The position numbers and the translations under genes are program-made. Shown piece after piece: positions 35,455 through 46,900 of a stretch of DNA of 64,000 bases. The notes under the pieces were generated by a model that was given only the letters and a program-made list of their open reading frames with translations, was not told the DNA's origin and made no database searches. Source of the stretch: Earliella scabrosa (Eukaryota; Basidiomycota; Agaricomycetes; Polyporales; Polyporaceae); assembly GCA_022605405.1 (NCBI GenBank), contig JABYQQ010000016.1:310001-374000 (forward strand), given 5' to 3'. Each line of letters begins with the position of its first letter. Position 1 is the stretch's first letter.

Positions 35455-36235
35455 GTGAAGAGGACAAGTGCGCTGTCGCGGTGGCGGTGGGAGCTGCAGC
35501 GTCGCGGAATTGCCGAGGAGTCGAAATTGGGCAAGTCGAGGTGGAAAGTCGAGGAGATCAAGCCAGGTCGTGCTTATCGGCAGAGAGATATGAGCTCACC
35601 GGTGGGCTGTGGGCGAGGACGATGGCAAGATGACAGCAGACGGCGACCTGCCTCGCTCCCACAACGTGCTCCTCGGCCCGACGTCACCGGCGCTTCCCTT
35701 GAGATCCTTCAAATTGGTCGTCTACCAGTCGTCTACCTCAACCAACATAGACCAGCATAGACCGATGTTCACGCCCTGCAGCGCGGAGTCTTTGCTATCT
35801 TTTTCAGATTACTGGCGACAACGCTGCTCACCTCTCTGCAGACTGTGGAGATCAATTTTGACCAAACGGGGCCGCTCACGTTGACGGTGAAGACTCGGCG
35901 ACGGAGGGTTAAGTCCTACAAGTACTGGACTGTCGTGCCGTTGAGGGCAGAGCGCGCGGGAGGGACTAGGTGTCGATGGAGTGAGTTGGGAGGTCGAACT
36001 GCATATATACTGGTGCGTACGAGTTCCCCGCTTCGCAACCTCTGTCGCTGTCATCCATTCTAGCCTACAGTCTCCTTGGGGCAATTGTCGGCCCGAAATA
36101 GTGCACGGTCTCAGTGTGCTGCGGCAGGGTCAGCTTCTAAAGGTGCGCTATGTCCTCAATGGATTCAATACACCGTTGCTGCACGCGCGCGCTGCCTATT
36201 CGTATCACGACGGGAGTCCAATTGCAAGGCGATAA
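35455..36235 (+). other. Possible unmodelled plus-strand exons
   Basis: Coding-like stretches occur in changing frames: GASLEILQIGRLPVVYLNQH near 35690, LQRGVFAIFFRLLATTLLTS near 35780, TVEINFDQTGPLTLTVKTRR near 35840-35900, and VRYVLNGFNTPLLHARAAYS near 36145. Donor- and acceptor-like sites lie between some of them, but I could not make one consistent model or name a family. It may be a divergent gene sharing the promoter region of the 703-residue protein, or a relic. Confidence 0.25.
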
Positions 36236-36284
36236 TAATACAGTGTACAATATTTCGGCTGGGGCAACGCAGACGGGATCGAGT

Positions 36285-36916
36285 TTACATGACCCTCTGC
36301 CTGGTGATCACGTCCTCCTTATGCTCCATCTTTTCAACAACGGTCGCCGAATGCGCGCTCTTCAGTGGACCGTCGATCTCCTCGCGAGAGTATGGTGCCT
36401 CGGGTCCGTAGGGCCCGTTGTGCTTCATCCTCTGTGTGGAGACGCCAGGCTCGTTCGGAGCAGGCTCACTGAAGGTGGGGGTGTCCGCAGAATGATGGCG
36501 GTCCTTGACGTACTTGATGGTACGCTCCTGCAAGTCCTTTGGCGAACCGCCGGCTTTGTCGGCCTATACGCGCGCAAGTGACTTGGTCGTCGTATCATTG
36601 GATGGGCTATGAAGGAAGCGTACCTTGACAGCGGCCTCAGAAGCGCTGGCGAGGCTCTCATTCCAGCCAGGGGCGTGGTCGTGAGGGGTAGACGTCTTGT
36701 GCTGCTGCTTGGACAGGTTCCGCCTCTTTTCCTTCTCGAGGACCTGTCGGCAGCTCAGGATGTGCTACCAACACGCTCACAGGTGAGACATACCTCAGGG
36801 TCATTATCGTGCATGGTGCTAGAGTAGTACCGGGGCATGGCGCCCGCGGCGGGGACAGCCGTGCGGGCTGCAGAGAGCTTGAAGGCGTTGCGAGCGGTGG
36901 GGAGGAGACTGGCCAT
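36285..36916 (-). CDS. Small mitochondrially targeted protein of unknown function
   Basis: Three exons, 36916-36794, 36743-36624, 36563-36285; 173 residues, all introns in phase 0. The N terminus (ASLLPTARNAFKLSAARTAV to MPRYYSST) is rich in Arg, Ser and Ala without acidic residues, a typical mitochondrial presequence with an RYYSS-type cleavage region. The mature part has MHDNDPEVLEKEKRRNLS, HDHAPGWNESLASASEAAVK, KDLQERTIKYVKDRH and SREEIDGPLKSA. I recall similar fungal mitochondrial proteins of unknown function with HDHAPGWNE and a DGPLK motif, but give no name. It converges with the possible exons at 35455-36235. Confidence 0.75.
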
Positions 36917-37612
36917 GGTGCTAAGGAAGGTGTTGACGAGGGGAGGATGAGTATATGCGTTTGTGGAAGGTTATGGAGGCAATGGGCGACGACGGCGGGG
37001 ATATAAGTCGGGGAGGCGAGTGGAGTTTCGCCAAAGTCCGGGTCTGGCTCGCACCGTTTTGGCATGACGTCGATGCACCTCCTTCGTCACCTCCGTGCTC
37101 CCTCCTCCGCTGCCAATTGGGATAATGACGTCACTCGCTTCCTCATCTCCATCCCTCAGCCACGCGCACGTTCTAACATATTTCTTCCAGGTCCTCGGAT
37201 AACCACGATTACCCACTCAGCGAGTTGGCCCCAACAATATCCACGACGGCCGTACCAACCCCGTTTACACTTACCGAGTGTAAGGAAGCGTGGCCGTGAA
37301 GTCTTTTCGTCGGCACTCGATGGGCCTCCAGAGACTGGTCCAGACGGCTAACTTACCTAGCCACAGACATAACAACACGGTCTGGCATATCTTCTGAACG
37401 CATGGACTCGGAAGCAACAGGGATCCGCGGTATAGCTGGGCAAAGGCTGGCAAACGTTAAGTTACGCAGTTGCCCGAGCATTCATTGAGCCTAACTCTTG
37501 TTTGTTTTCTCCCAGACTAACGGACCCTCTTCTTCTGATTCTCAACCCCCTGAACTCAACTAGCTGGATTCCTCGCCGCCGAGGGTCGCCGCCACAAGAC
37601 CGTCACCTCGAG

Positions 37613-37663
37613 ACGCGTGACCGACGCGTGACCGACGCATCGCGCGTCGTGTGACGTACGCGT
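37613..37663. promoter_or_regulatory. Cluster of MluI cell-cycle boxes (MCB-like)
   Basis: ACGCGT occurs at 37613, 37624 and 37658, and ACGCAT at 37635. The first three sites are exactly 11 bases apart, within a tandem GACGCGTGACC unit, so they sit on one face of the helix. ACGCGT is the binding site of MBF (Swi6/Mbp1-type) regulators in fungi. It lies 697 bases upstream of the mitochondrial-protein gene start and 931 bases upstream of the gene at 38594, so the target is unclear. Confidence 0.5.
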
Positions 37664-38593
37664 CAAGCGCAGTCACCCCCCTCCCGGGCGCTAATCCCTT
37701 TCTGGACGGCTTCAGGACATCGACACGCATACGGCACTCTGCCCAGGACCCGCAACGCGCTGTGTGTAACTGACTCTGTGTACTCTGGCCACGCGCAGGA
37801 ATGGCCGATACCTGCGATGATTTCACGCGATGAGATGACACTGCTCGTGCCACTCGCTAAACGCGGCTACCCTCCCCATCTGGTGCCATCTCGACGCTTT
37901 CTCTCCTTTCCTTTCTATGCCTCTGTGGCGGCGCGCCATCTCAGTTATTTGTCTATCTGTGGCAACTCGTCTTCAGCGCCGTATTCTCTCCTTCGGGCCT
38001 CGTCGGCTAGTGCGAATCCAACGCACTTCACGTTGTCGCCTCTCGCTACCTTATCTCCGAATGACGCCCATCCTTTGACGCAACCTCTTTGTAGGACTCG
38101 AGATAACCCTCCTCCTCGCTCAAAGGCTTCCTCTGTGTGGGCACGCCAGCTCGTGATCTGAAAGCGGGATGTTCTTCGCTACTGTGTTTTGTCCCACGAC
38201 ACTCACACGCGTCATACTCAGGCGTTAGCCGCCCGCACCGATGCTTTCACCGAAAGATATCCTGGCCCACGCGTTCCTCCCGGAATGACTTTAGATAACC
38301 GCAAGTATCGAGGGCTCGCGCGCCTGCTTTGTCTGGACGACACAATCTCCGAGGGTCCTGGCCAGGCTTACTCGTCGCTAATGCTGGTCATTAACGAGTC
38401 CTTTTGGTTCGCTGTGTCTGTGGCTCTCAAAGCGAAGATGCAAAGTACGCTACTTAAACGCCTCCTGGAAGAGCAACATGGACAGCAAGTCAGCTACTCA
38501 GTTTCTTAGCCATCTCGCATTCTCTCTAGTCTCGTCGGTCTCGCCCTTCCGCTCCCCGGACCCGGTCGCCTCGCTTGCGAGCTCGAGTTCAAG
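37664..38593. other. Intergenic
   Basis: Frames at 37778 and 38189 (about 105-130 codons) show no family features, and I do not call them. 36917-37612 likewise shows nothing beyond promoter space. Confidence 0.3.
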
Positions 38594-39264
38594 ATGGCGC
38601 GCTCCGCCCCACTGAACAACCCAATCGCGAAGGAGGAGTACCTTGCGCTCTGCCGGCACGCGCCAGAGCTCGCGCACAACACCCTCAACCAAGGCACGGG
38701 GGGCCCGAACTCGATCTCCTTCCAGAAGCACGGCAGCACAGCGCGCGGCTATCCCCTCCGCGAGCTCCTCAATCTGTCGAGCGCGAGCCAGCTCGACGAG
38801 ACAAGCGCCGCGGAGATCAGCTCCTTCATGGGTTCGGGCGTGACCGAGGTTCGGCTAGTCATCTGGGTGAGTGCTGCCGCCCTTTCTCGCCCGCTTGCGC
38901 ACGCGCGGGGTTCGTGCTGACGGTTGGGCTGTTAAACCACAGGGACCGGACCGTCCGAAGGGCAAGTGGGGCCACCACATCCGGCGCGTGCCCTCAGGGT
39001 CCCTGAAGAGCAAGGCCGCGCTCGGGAAGCTCGTCGCGGTCGAGTACATGAACTTCTGCAAGGTGCGGTAAACCCTTCGCTCTCTCAAGCGCCTCGCTGA
39101 TCGTGTACTCTCGCATGCAGGAGTCGCAGCACAGGCGCGAAGCGCCCGACACCTACCCGGACCTTCAGTTCGACACACTGAGCCTGCTCGCGGTGAAGCG
39201 TGTCACCGGGAACGTCTACCAGGCGGAACTGGCTGGGGGACCCTCCTCTCGAGGTGGTTTTTAG
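38594..39264 (+). CDS. Unknown 178-residue protein, three exons
   Basis: Exons 38594-38866, 38943-39062, 39121-39264, all phase 0. Reads MARSAPLNNPIAKEEYLALC, then SISFQKHGSTARGYPLRELL, then GVTEVRLVIWGPDRPKGKWG, LGKLVAVEYMNFCKE, and FDTLSLLAVKRVTGNVYQAE, ending SSRGGF. No signal peptide or membrane segment; predicted soluble alpha/beta protein. Not recognised. Its strong codon bias, clean introns and stop support a real gene. It has the same exon count and phases as the gene at 40396, and the end of exon 1 is similar in both (GVTEVRLVIW versus GTITIRVVDP), so they may be distant paralogs. Confidence 0.65.
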
Positions 39265-40276
39265 CCTCTTTCTTCGCGGCTTAGGGGGTAAATTGTGGCC
39301 TGGGGCCTTGGTACAGACTCGGCGTCATTGCAGCACGCCATAGAATTTGTAGCCTAATCCTATGTATCAAGTAGCTAACGCCTGTATTCTCTAATAGTAC
39401 ATCACTATATATTATTTATTTCTTGTACTGTCAGCATCTTCTAGGAACACTTAGAGGGCTGATGTCCCTCCCTTCGTGAGGTAGCACCAAGCGGCGAGTC
39501 CATGGTTCGAACCCGTGGCCCCTCGGGGCGCCTGTGTGATATCGGAGTTTGCCGGCTTTGCGCTACAAAGCCACTCAGGGGCGACACATTTCATCTCGAA
39601 CCTCATCCTAGGTGCAAGATCAATGCGTCACCGGCACCGCCCACCAAGCCAAGGACCGTCTCTTACGTCTATTAGAGCTCAGACGCAGATACTGACCTCG
39701 CACCTGTCTTACACCTAGATTCTCTGGCCGAAGTTGGCTTGCACTGGCAGCCTCTGGCAATGCCATTTCGCTCCAGCCTCAGGCTTATATTTCTCGTTAC
39801 AATATAGGGGCAGGTCTCGGCACACAATATTGTTGCTGGTTGGTCCATGTTTTGACTTGTGGAGACTCTGCCTAACCTGTGACCGCCTCGTGACATGACA
39901 CGTATGGAATGCAGTCGTGACGACGCCGACCACGGGTTAACCCAGCCTCTGTCTTCCCTTACGGCTTGACAGCACGAACTACTTGCATGTCTTGCTTAGA
40001 ACCCTTTCGCACAAAGCAACTTGGTCCGACCACAACGTGGACCTCGATATGCGTACTGTCCCATCTCGCGCCTTTGACTGATGCGATAGCAGTCCTCCAG
40101 GCTTTGCTGGGCTCAACCCTGATTGTTGACGCCCCTCTACGGTGATTGTTCATGGTCTTTTGAACTGCTTTTGTTGAACACAGGAGCATCATCATCGCTT
40201 TCACTGCTACTCCTGCTCTCACTTTGTGCCACCCATGCTTTGTCTCTGTAAAGGCCACCCTCACCTCACCTTCCGC
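39265..40276. other. Intergenic with tRNA-like remnant
   Basis: Around 39485-39595 a palindromic T-arm-like CCATGGTTCGAACCCGTGG occurs, but the flanks do not form an acceptor stem or anticodon arm, so no tRNA is called. The rest shows no gene. Confidence 0.35.
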
Positions 40277-40284
40277 TATATAAG
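40277..40284 (+). promoter_or_regulatory. TATA box
   Basis: TATATAAG 112 bases before the start codon of the following gene. Confidence 0.45.
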
Positions 40285-40395
40285 TCTCGCACAGATGGCA
40301 CCAATCGGCCAGTTCGAAGCATCACAGCTCTCACATTCTCGCACAACCAATCTCCCGATCTCCAACTCTTCTCCGCCCTCTTCACGTTACTCGAC

Positions 40396-40943
40396 ATGTC
40401 GGCCCGCGTTGTGGACGTCTTTTTCATGCACCGTGCCGGGGTTGGGTTCAACCTCGCAAGCTTGCACGGGTCCGAAGTGCAGTCCCGAGATGTGTATCTG
40501 TCGCCCGAGTCGGACGCGTTGCTCAGGCAGTGCGGGACCATCACCATCCGGGTCGTGGATCCGGTCAGTTTGCCTTCTCGCCGCTCACCTACTTCGCCAA
40601 CTAATTCTTCGACCTCTCACCGTGAACAGAACGCTCAAAGGCGCCGCAAGGAGCGGATCCGCACAAGCAACCCCAGGGATGTCCCTCTCAGTGTTGCGTT
40701 GTCCCTATGGACGAAGCTCGAAGTACGTATCTCAGTCGTTGGTCGGTGACTGACCCATACTCATTCGTTCTCGTGCCACAGGAGATGGGCGTTGATCAAC
40801 AACAGCGTGGGCTGTTCTTCAGGACCCACACTCTGAAGGGGATTCGCTGGTACGAAGGCCCGAACGAGTGGGATATCATCCTCGAGAAGGACGAGTCGCG
40901 CCCGCTCATGGTCCAGCGTAACGCGCGCCTCGGCCAGTTCTGA
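40396..40943 (+). CDS. Unknown 140-residue protein, three exons
   Basis: Exons 40396-40563, 40630-40722, 40782-40943, all phase 0. Starts MSARVVDVFFMHRAGVGFNL, then SLHGSEVQSRDVYLSPESDA, a basic middle NAQRRRKERIRTSNPR, then LSVALSLWTKLEEMGVDQQQ and IRWYEGPNEWDIILEKDES, ending RLGQF. No signal peptide or helix spanning a membrane. Not recognised. A TATA box precedes it at a sensible distance and introns are canonical. It lies on the same strand as, and 1.1 kb beyond, the similar three-exon gene at 38594. Confidence 0.65.
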
Positions 40944-41243
40944 GCGTCGCCAGGATCCATCTCGCGCTCGGGATGGATTGTTATGTGGCTTGTGTTGTAT
41001 AGTAGTATTCGCTGCGTGCTTCATGTGAACACGCTAGATGATTGTGACATGTATCTGTAGTACCGATATAATGTAGCCTGGCCCTCGTCTTCCTAGATAT
41101 ACGATTAGCAGACCGCAAAGCAACGGCGGGCAGGCTCCCATGCCCTCCCGCCGTGTGATGATGGGACTCAAGACAGAGAGCCACAGCATTGTTTTGTCCC
41201 ATTCGGTTCTCTTCTGCCTGCATTTTACGCTGTCCATTATCCG
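40944..41243. other. Convergent intergenic spacer
   Basis: 300 bases between the stop of the 140-residue protein gene and the stop of DUF6533-type copy 3; only 3' regions expected, nothing recognised. Confidence 0.4.
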
Positions 41244-43118
41244 TTAGCGAGGAGGTTCAACCGCGGTATGCGAGCCGAGAACGTGAGTACCTGTGTCAAC
41301 TCCGATACCGAAGTTCGTTGCTGAGACTCTGGCGTTTTCAGCTATGTCTTCATGGACGTGGTCAACATCATGTCCGACCTGACTATCTTCCTCTTGGTCG
41401 ATGTGTTCCTCGGCGCCGTCGAACTCGAGATCGCCCTCAATAGAGCCCAGGAAGCGATCCTGGCCGCCACCGAAAGCTACTGTCGAGACTTCTCCGCTCC
41501 CCACGCTGCTCTCCGGCTCTCCGTTGACTTGGCGGATCCGGGATATGAACCGTGTGAGCAGAATAGGGATGAGTCTGTGAGAGGACCGTCACTGGTAACT
41601 TGGTTCACGACGAGACGGAAAAAATCACTCACGACCGAGAGAACGTGGTAATGAGCCCGCTTGGAAGCTACAGCACTTAGAGCGTCAGCGGAATTTATCG
41701 TCAACATTCAAGTAACATCTTGAACGACCTTGTTGTTTTGAGCCTGGATACGTGGGTTAGTAATCGACACTTAGGCGTTGACAGCTGTGTTGACTAACCA
41801 ATCCCGTCGCGACATCAAATATAGCGAGTGTACTGAAGATTCTGTAATGACCGCCCGGAGGTCGCGGTTCAAGGCCAGCAGTCCATGTTGACAACGTAAC
41901 TCGATTGACTTACGCAAAGTATATCGAACCTGGCATCGCAAATTCAGTGACGAACTCCACAAACTTGAGCACTCATTGGCCAGCCATAGAGCAACATACC
42001 ATCGCGCAGGAGGAGCTTTGATAGAGGAGCATTCATGCCCGTGAGGCGTCCCCGACGATAGGTCTGGAGGGTCTTCCCGACAGTGAGTAGAAGGCAGAGA
42101 GCTTCATACAGAATACTGATTGAGGAGAAAACGATGGGGACTTCCTTAACTGTGAGCACGCCTTCTCAATATCGACGCAAGAAGGTAGATAATCTTACAG
42201 ATGCGTCCTCTGGAATCGCTTCCCATTAGTCGTCAGACCAATGATTCCAGCGGGCGCAACTTACTCGAGATCCGCTAGCTCATTACTGAGTGATATTGAA
42301 GCGAGGCAACCACCGACAGGCCAAGGAGTGGTGGTTATAACGTAGCCATAGAGCAGAGACTACATCAATGTAGTCAGCCTTGATCCTCGTTGCTGGATGA
42401 TGAAGAAGAATATCACCGTTTGAACCATCGTCGGATTGGCAAGTCCCAATAGAAACATAGGCACTCCAATAAACCAATTTCGTGACCACATCCCCATAAT
42501 GCGTAGTGAGATAAACGCTGTTCCTCGGATGAGGCTCACATGGGCCATGACTAGTGACTAGCGAGAGTGGACTTCGTACCTGCGACACACGTATAAACCA
42601 GAAGCTCTATTGTCATGGTTGAATAAGCGAGTTTCTGGCAGCTTTTGGCATGGTCGACATGCTCGTCAGATGCGCACAGATTCTATAAACTCAGCGCATA
42701 CCTAGGAGTAGTCAGCCTGCGCTGAAACGACTCCGACACAGGAACATTTTGGATGATTCCTGTGGTCGCCAGGTACAGAAAGCCGTAGCGTAGCACCATG
42801 TATAGCACCGTGGCCAAGCTGAAGCGTTTTTCCTTCACGAGTTTGACTTCGTCCTTGAATGTCAGGCAGCAATCATAGTAGAGTAGACCTGTGAGGGGCA
42901 TTAGTTTGCTACCATCCGAAGCGTTCATAACTTATGTGAGACATACATGCGCTGGCCACGTTCGTGTAGCTGTAATGCAGAAAATATTCTACTTGTTCAG
43001 TATCAGACAGGAATGTGCTAGACGACGTAGATTGAATTTGAGCGGCTGTCCTGAAAAGTGTCAAGTAACAGGAGTGGGTACTCACATCCAATCGAGGTCT
43101 AGATCCTGGTCGGACATG
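41244..43118 (-). CDS. DUF6533-type multi-pass membrane protein (copy 3)
   Basis: Multi-exon, minus strand. Exon 1 MSDQDLDLDW (from 43118) joins in phase to QSTSSSTFLSDTEQVEYFLH and YSYTNVASA, then YYDCCLTFKDEVKLVKEK with RFSLATVLYMVLRYGFLYLA (DUF6533 signature), SLLYGYVITTTPWPVGGC, VPIVFSSISILYEALCLLLT, RRGRLTGMNAPLSKLLLRD, and a long acidic tail (GSIEGDLEFDGAEEHIDQEE) ending VEPPR. This is the only one of the three copies in which the exon 1-2 junction is clean, so it serves as the model for the others. About seven membrane helices; function unknown. Tail sequences differ between copies while the membrane core is conserved, suggesting the tail diverges fast. Confidence 0.72.
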
Positions 43119-43964
43119 CTGCCAGTGACTGTTCTGAAACTGTAGTGATACTAAAAGGGTCGGTACGCCTGTGCTTCACTGTGTGACGTCTGTATAAGAG
43201 CAGAAGCTTGAAGACGCCATTTGTCCGAACCAATGCAGCAGAGGTACTGATCAGTGAAGTCTAACACGACGAGCTGCGAACCATCCGAGCTGCGGCGCTC
43301 CATGTCAATGGTGTAGACCGCGGGTCATAGCCACTGCGACTGCGTGTTTGTAGATGGGTTTTTGACTCATACGAGTAGCTGCGTAGCCGAGCCGAAATAG
43401 CGCACGCAGGATCCAGGCTGCTATCGTGCAGTGCGAGATTCTCGCGATCCAGTGTGCATCGGCCCATAGTACGAGTGAGACGCTCAGAGAACCGTGAGAT
43501 CGCAGCAGAGTTTAACTTGTGGCAATGGGCCATTTTACCACCGTGTCCGCAGTGTGGCGATGTGAATTGGTAAAAGCACATCTGATCCAGTGGGAGCTCG
43601 AGTGGGCTGTGTAAGAGCATATGATATGTCTGGACAAATACGAGAGCTGGCCTTTGTACCCACCTGACTCATTCCTGCCGGGGACTGATTTCGACCCGGC
43701 GAGCGGGTCGGACGTGCTCTGGGAGCCGTGAACCAGGCGATGTCTAAAAGCAAAGCCCGGCTCCTAGACGGGCATATCTTTCCACGGATGGGAGTGAAAT
43801 ACAATCTCAGTGTCTCGATTGGTCGTCGACGTGAGCTCAATCATTCGAGTCTCCATTTTCCGATCTGAGCGTCATAGCAAAGCTGGGGACCTGAATTATA
43901 TATAATATATTAGCTAACGCATGAGTACACAGAGAATAACATCCTCGTTCGTTTCCATAAGGCC
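43119..43964. other. Intergenic
   Basis: Promoter of DUF6533-type copy 3 and 3' flank of the nuclease-like gene. An AT-rich TATATAATATATTAG stretch near 43895. No gene is supported. Confidence 0.4.
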
Positions 43965-46900
43965 TCACGAAGTCGCCCAGTTAAAGAAAGCAGGACTCAA
44001 AGCCCCTGCCAGCCCCGCGCCCTGCAAGCACGCATATATACTGCCCAGATTGTTCCCACAAAACACGGAGAACACGCCCGCACCAATGTCGTACGTGTAG
44101 CACTGCTGCTTCACGCCGTTCCAGTAGCTCCCGAACTCCATCGTGTTGCAGTTCACCTGGAAGTCCGGAGAGAGCGTGTCGTCCGCCCAGCCGTACACCC
44201 CCGGGCAGCCTACGACGTACCGGACCGCGCGCCTCGATGGGATCCTGAGGCCAAAGAACGCCTGGGACCCGACGTCGACGAGCGTCGCGGGAGCTTTGCC
44301 GTTCTCGTTTGTGAGGTACACATCGCCGACCTTGAGGAATCCTTGAGAACCTGCGCCGAAGCACGCTGCGGGAGGCGCGCTGGGCGGAGGGCCTACGTTG
44401 AGATTCGGGTTCTTCGCGGGATCCGTGGCGGGCGGGATGGGGACGCTCGCCGGGATGACGTTCTGGGTGTCTTGAATAGCCTCTGAGATGGACGAACTAG
44501 CTGAGATGACCTGTTGTGCCGGTGGTGTGTTAGCATTCAAGTGTATATGTTAGGTGTGCGCAGTCTGCGACATACGTGATCTGCAACTTCGGTAATCTTG
44601 TCGGGAGTACCAGGGCCCAGTCCCCAGATTGCGGCAGCAGCGTCTTGAGCGGCTTCGACAGCGGCCTCCGCACCAGCGATGGCGGACGCGAACGCGCTAT
44701 CGCTGACGGCCTGGGTCTGCATATGCAAGTCAGCGAATCTCTCCTCTTATATTTCTCAGATCGGAGGACGTACAAGAGCGCCTGCAGCGGGACCTAGGGC
44801 ATTAGCAGCAGCGACAGCCGCAGCCGCAGCTGCGGCAGCAGCGGGAGCGGCACCGGCGGCGGCGGCGGCAGCTGCAGCAGCAGCCGCGGCCGCCGCCTCG
44901 GCAGCAGAGATGTTCTCTCTGGCAGCGCGGGTAGCCTCTGGGGTCGACGTCGCCCTCCTCGAGGAAATCGTGCAAGACGAGGCCTGGCGCTTGCCAAGGT
45001 CATAGTCCGCATATACCGCGAGTTTCGTAGGTGGAGTGGTGGGAGTCGGCACCTCCTCGTCCTCGTTCTCGCGCTTGACTGTAGTATCAGGAAGTGCTTC
45101 TTCGGTCCCTTCGTCGCCTGCGGACAACGCTCGACGCGGAATTGGCGGAACGGGCACCGCGCCGATCGTGCACGGACGACAGTCGAACACGCGCGAGTTC
45201 GACGGAACGTGCAAGTTGCTCGCCGTCGCGGGATAGTTCGTATCGACGGCGTACGGCAGCGGCACGTTCTCGACGCGCCTGTCGGTGATAAACCGCGTCC
45301 CTCCCACTCCCGTGCTGAAGAACGCAGAGCCAGAGTCGAGGCTGCCAACAGCGTTCGCGGGCGCACCAGTTTCCGGGGCGTTGAGGAGCACGATGCGATA
45401 CCGGTGGCACATGCGGCCCGTGGCGCCTTTCCAGACCGTCTGGCCGTTATTCGCGACGCGGCGGAGGTTCGTGATGGAGGTCTGCAGACTGCCTTGGTAC
45501 TGCTGCTCGCGCGTCGGCACCCTCGTGACGCGCGCGTTGCCAGCACCGCCTTCGAGGGAGGAGTTGAAGGGGAACTCGTCGCATGAGACCTGTAGAGCAT
45601 GGATGAGCAATGGGGGTACGATCAAGATGTACCGTATATCCAGACTCACCAGCCAGTAAGCAGGGTTGTGCTGCCGCAGGTGGCATCTCCCGGCCTGTTG
45701 GAACGCAGCTTTGACGGCGGTCGTGCAGACGCCATCGCGGCGCGCGCCGGTACTCGCGCTGAAGGGATCGTAGGTGAGAGTCATGGTATCACCGGTGAAA
45801 TCGGGATGGGCGCGGATGTTCGCGCAGATATTTGGCATGAGGTTGCAGTAGTATCTGAGGGTGGGAAGCGTCGCGGGGGTGTCCACCGGACCATCGCAGG
45901 CGTCGGGGACAATAACGCGCCGGACGAGGGCCTTGGTGCGATTCAACGGAGTCACATCTTCGTTGGAGACAACCTCCGACGGTTCTATGACGGAGCGCTG
46001 CCTTGGCGGGGTGTACTGGTCGCCATCGAGGTGAAGGACGAGCGGCTCCCCAAGGACGTAAGTCGGAGGAGGGACGTTGGGTGGCTGGGTCTTCGCGCGC
46101 CCGAACGAAAACGGACGAAGGGCGTTCCTCTGGTTAACGGGTGCTTGCACTGTGAACACCGCCGGAGGACGATCTCCAGCAAGAACGAGTTGTCTCGGCG
46201 TCGCGGCGCGCACTTGTACGGCGCGTTGTGCGTTGGCGGAGGTCGCGGTAGTCGGCGGGCCGTAGTCCCACCAACAGTCATTCGGATCGTCGAAGGGACA
46301 CGGCCAGGAGAAGTCGGGGGTCCAGTTGTCGTCGTTGACATCGCGGCTGTTGCTCAAGGGAGTGACGTATTGAGGCGTTCCGGGCGTTGTGACGGAGACG
46401 GATGACGAGAAGTGGTACCAGTCGTTGAGGTTGTTGTATGGGATCGCGCTGTTGACGCAGCCTTGACCCTCACAGAAGGCGGTCCAGGTCGCTATTCTTG
46501 CCCACCAGCCGAGAACGACATCACCAGACCTATTGGATACGCAGCTCGTCAGTGATGTATGACAGATAAGGCGAGCGCTGAGACCTACTCGGGCCAGATG
46601 TTCACCTCGGTTCCCTGTATGGTGTTGTAGAACCAGTCAACGAAGGCCTCTGTGGGCGATAGTTGTCAGTATCGCAAGATTCCCTCTGCCAATGCATACT
46701 TACGCCAGGTGAGCGAGCATCCTCCAGGTTGGAACGCGCAGTCCCCAACGATTCCCGCGTAGATCTAGAAGACAGCGGGACCCATGAGCGGTACATACGA
46801 AGAGCACCTGCGATGTAGCTCACGTTGTTGTAGTCCAGGTTAGCCATGTCAGCCGGCTGATGACATGTTCCGGCGCAGCAGGCTGCATCGAGGACAGGGC

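Noticed and set aside
39485..39600. Candidate tRNA
   Set aside because: Only a T-arm-like palindrome is present; no matching acceptor stem, D arm or anticodon arm could be folded on either strand.
44700..46405. Plus-strand frames opposite the nuclease-like gene, some Ala/Arg-rich
   Set aside because: They mirror the GC-rich exons and poly-Ala tract of the real minus-strand gene.
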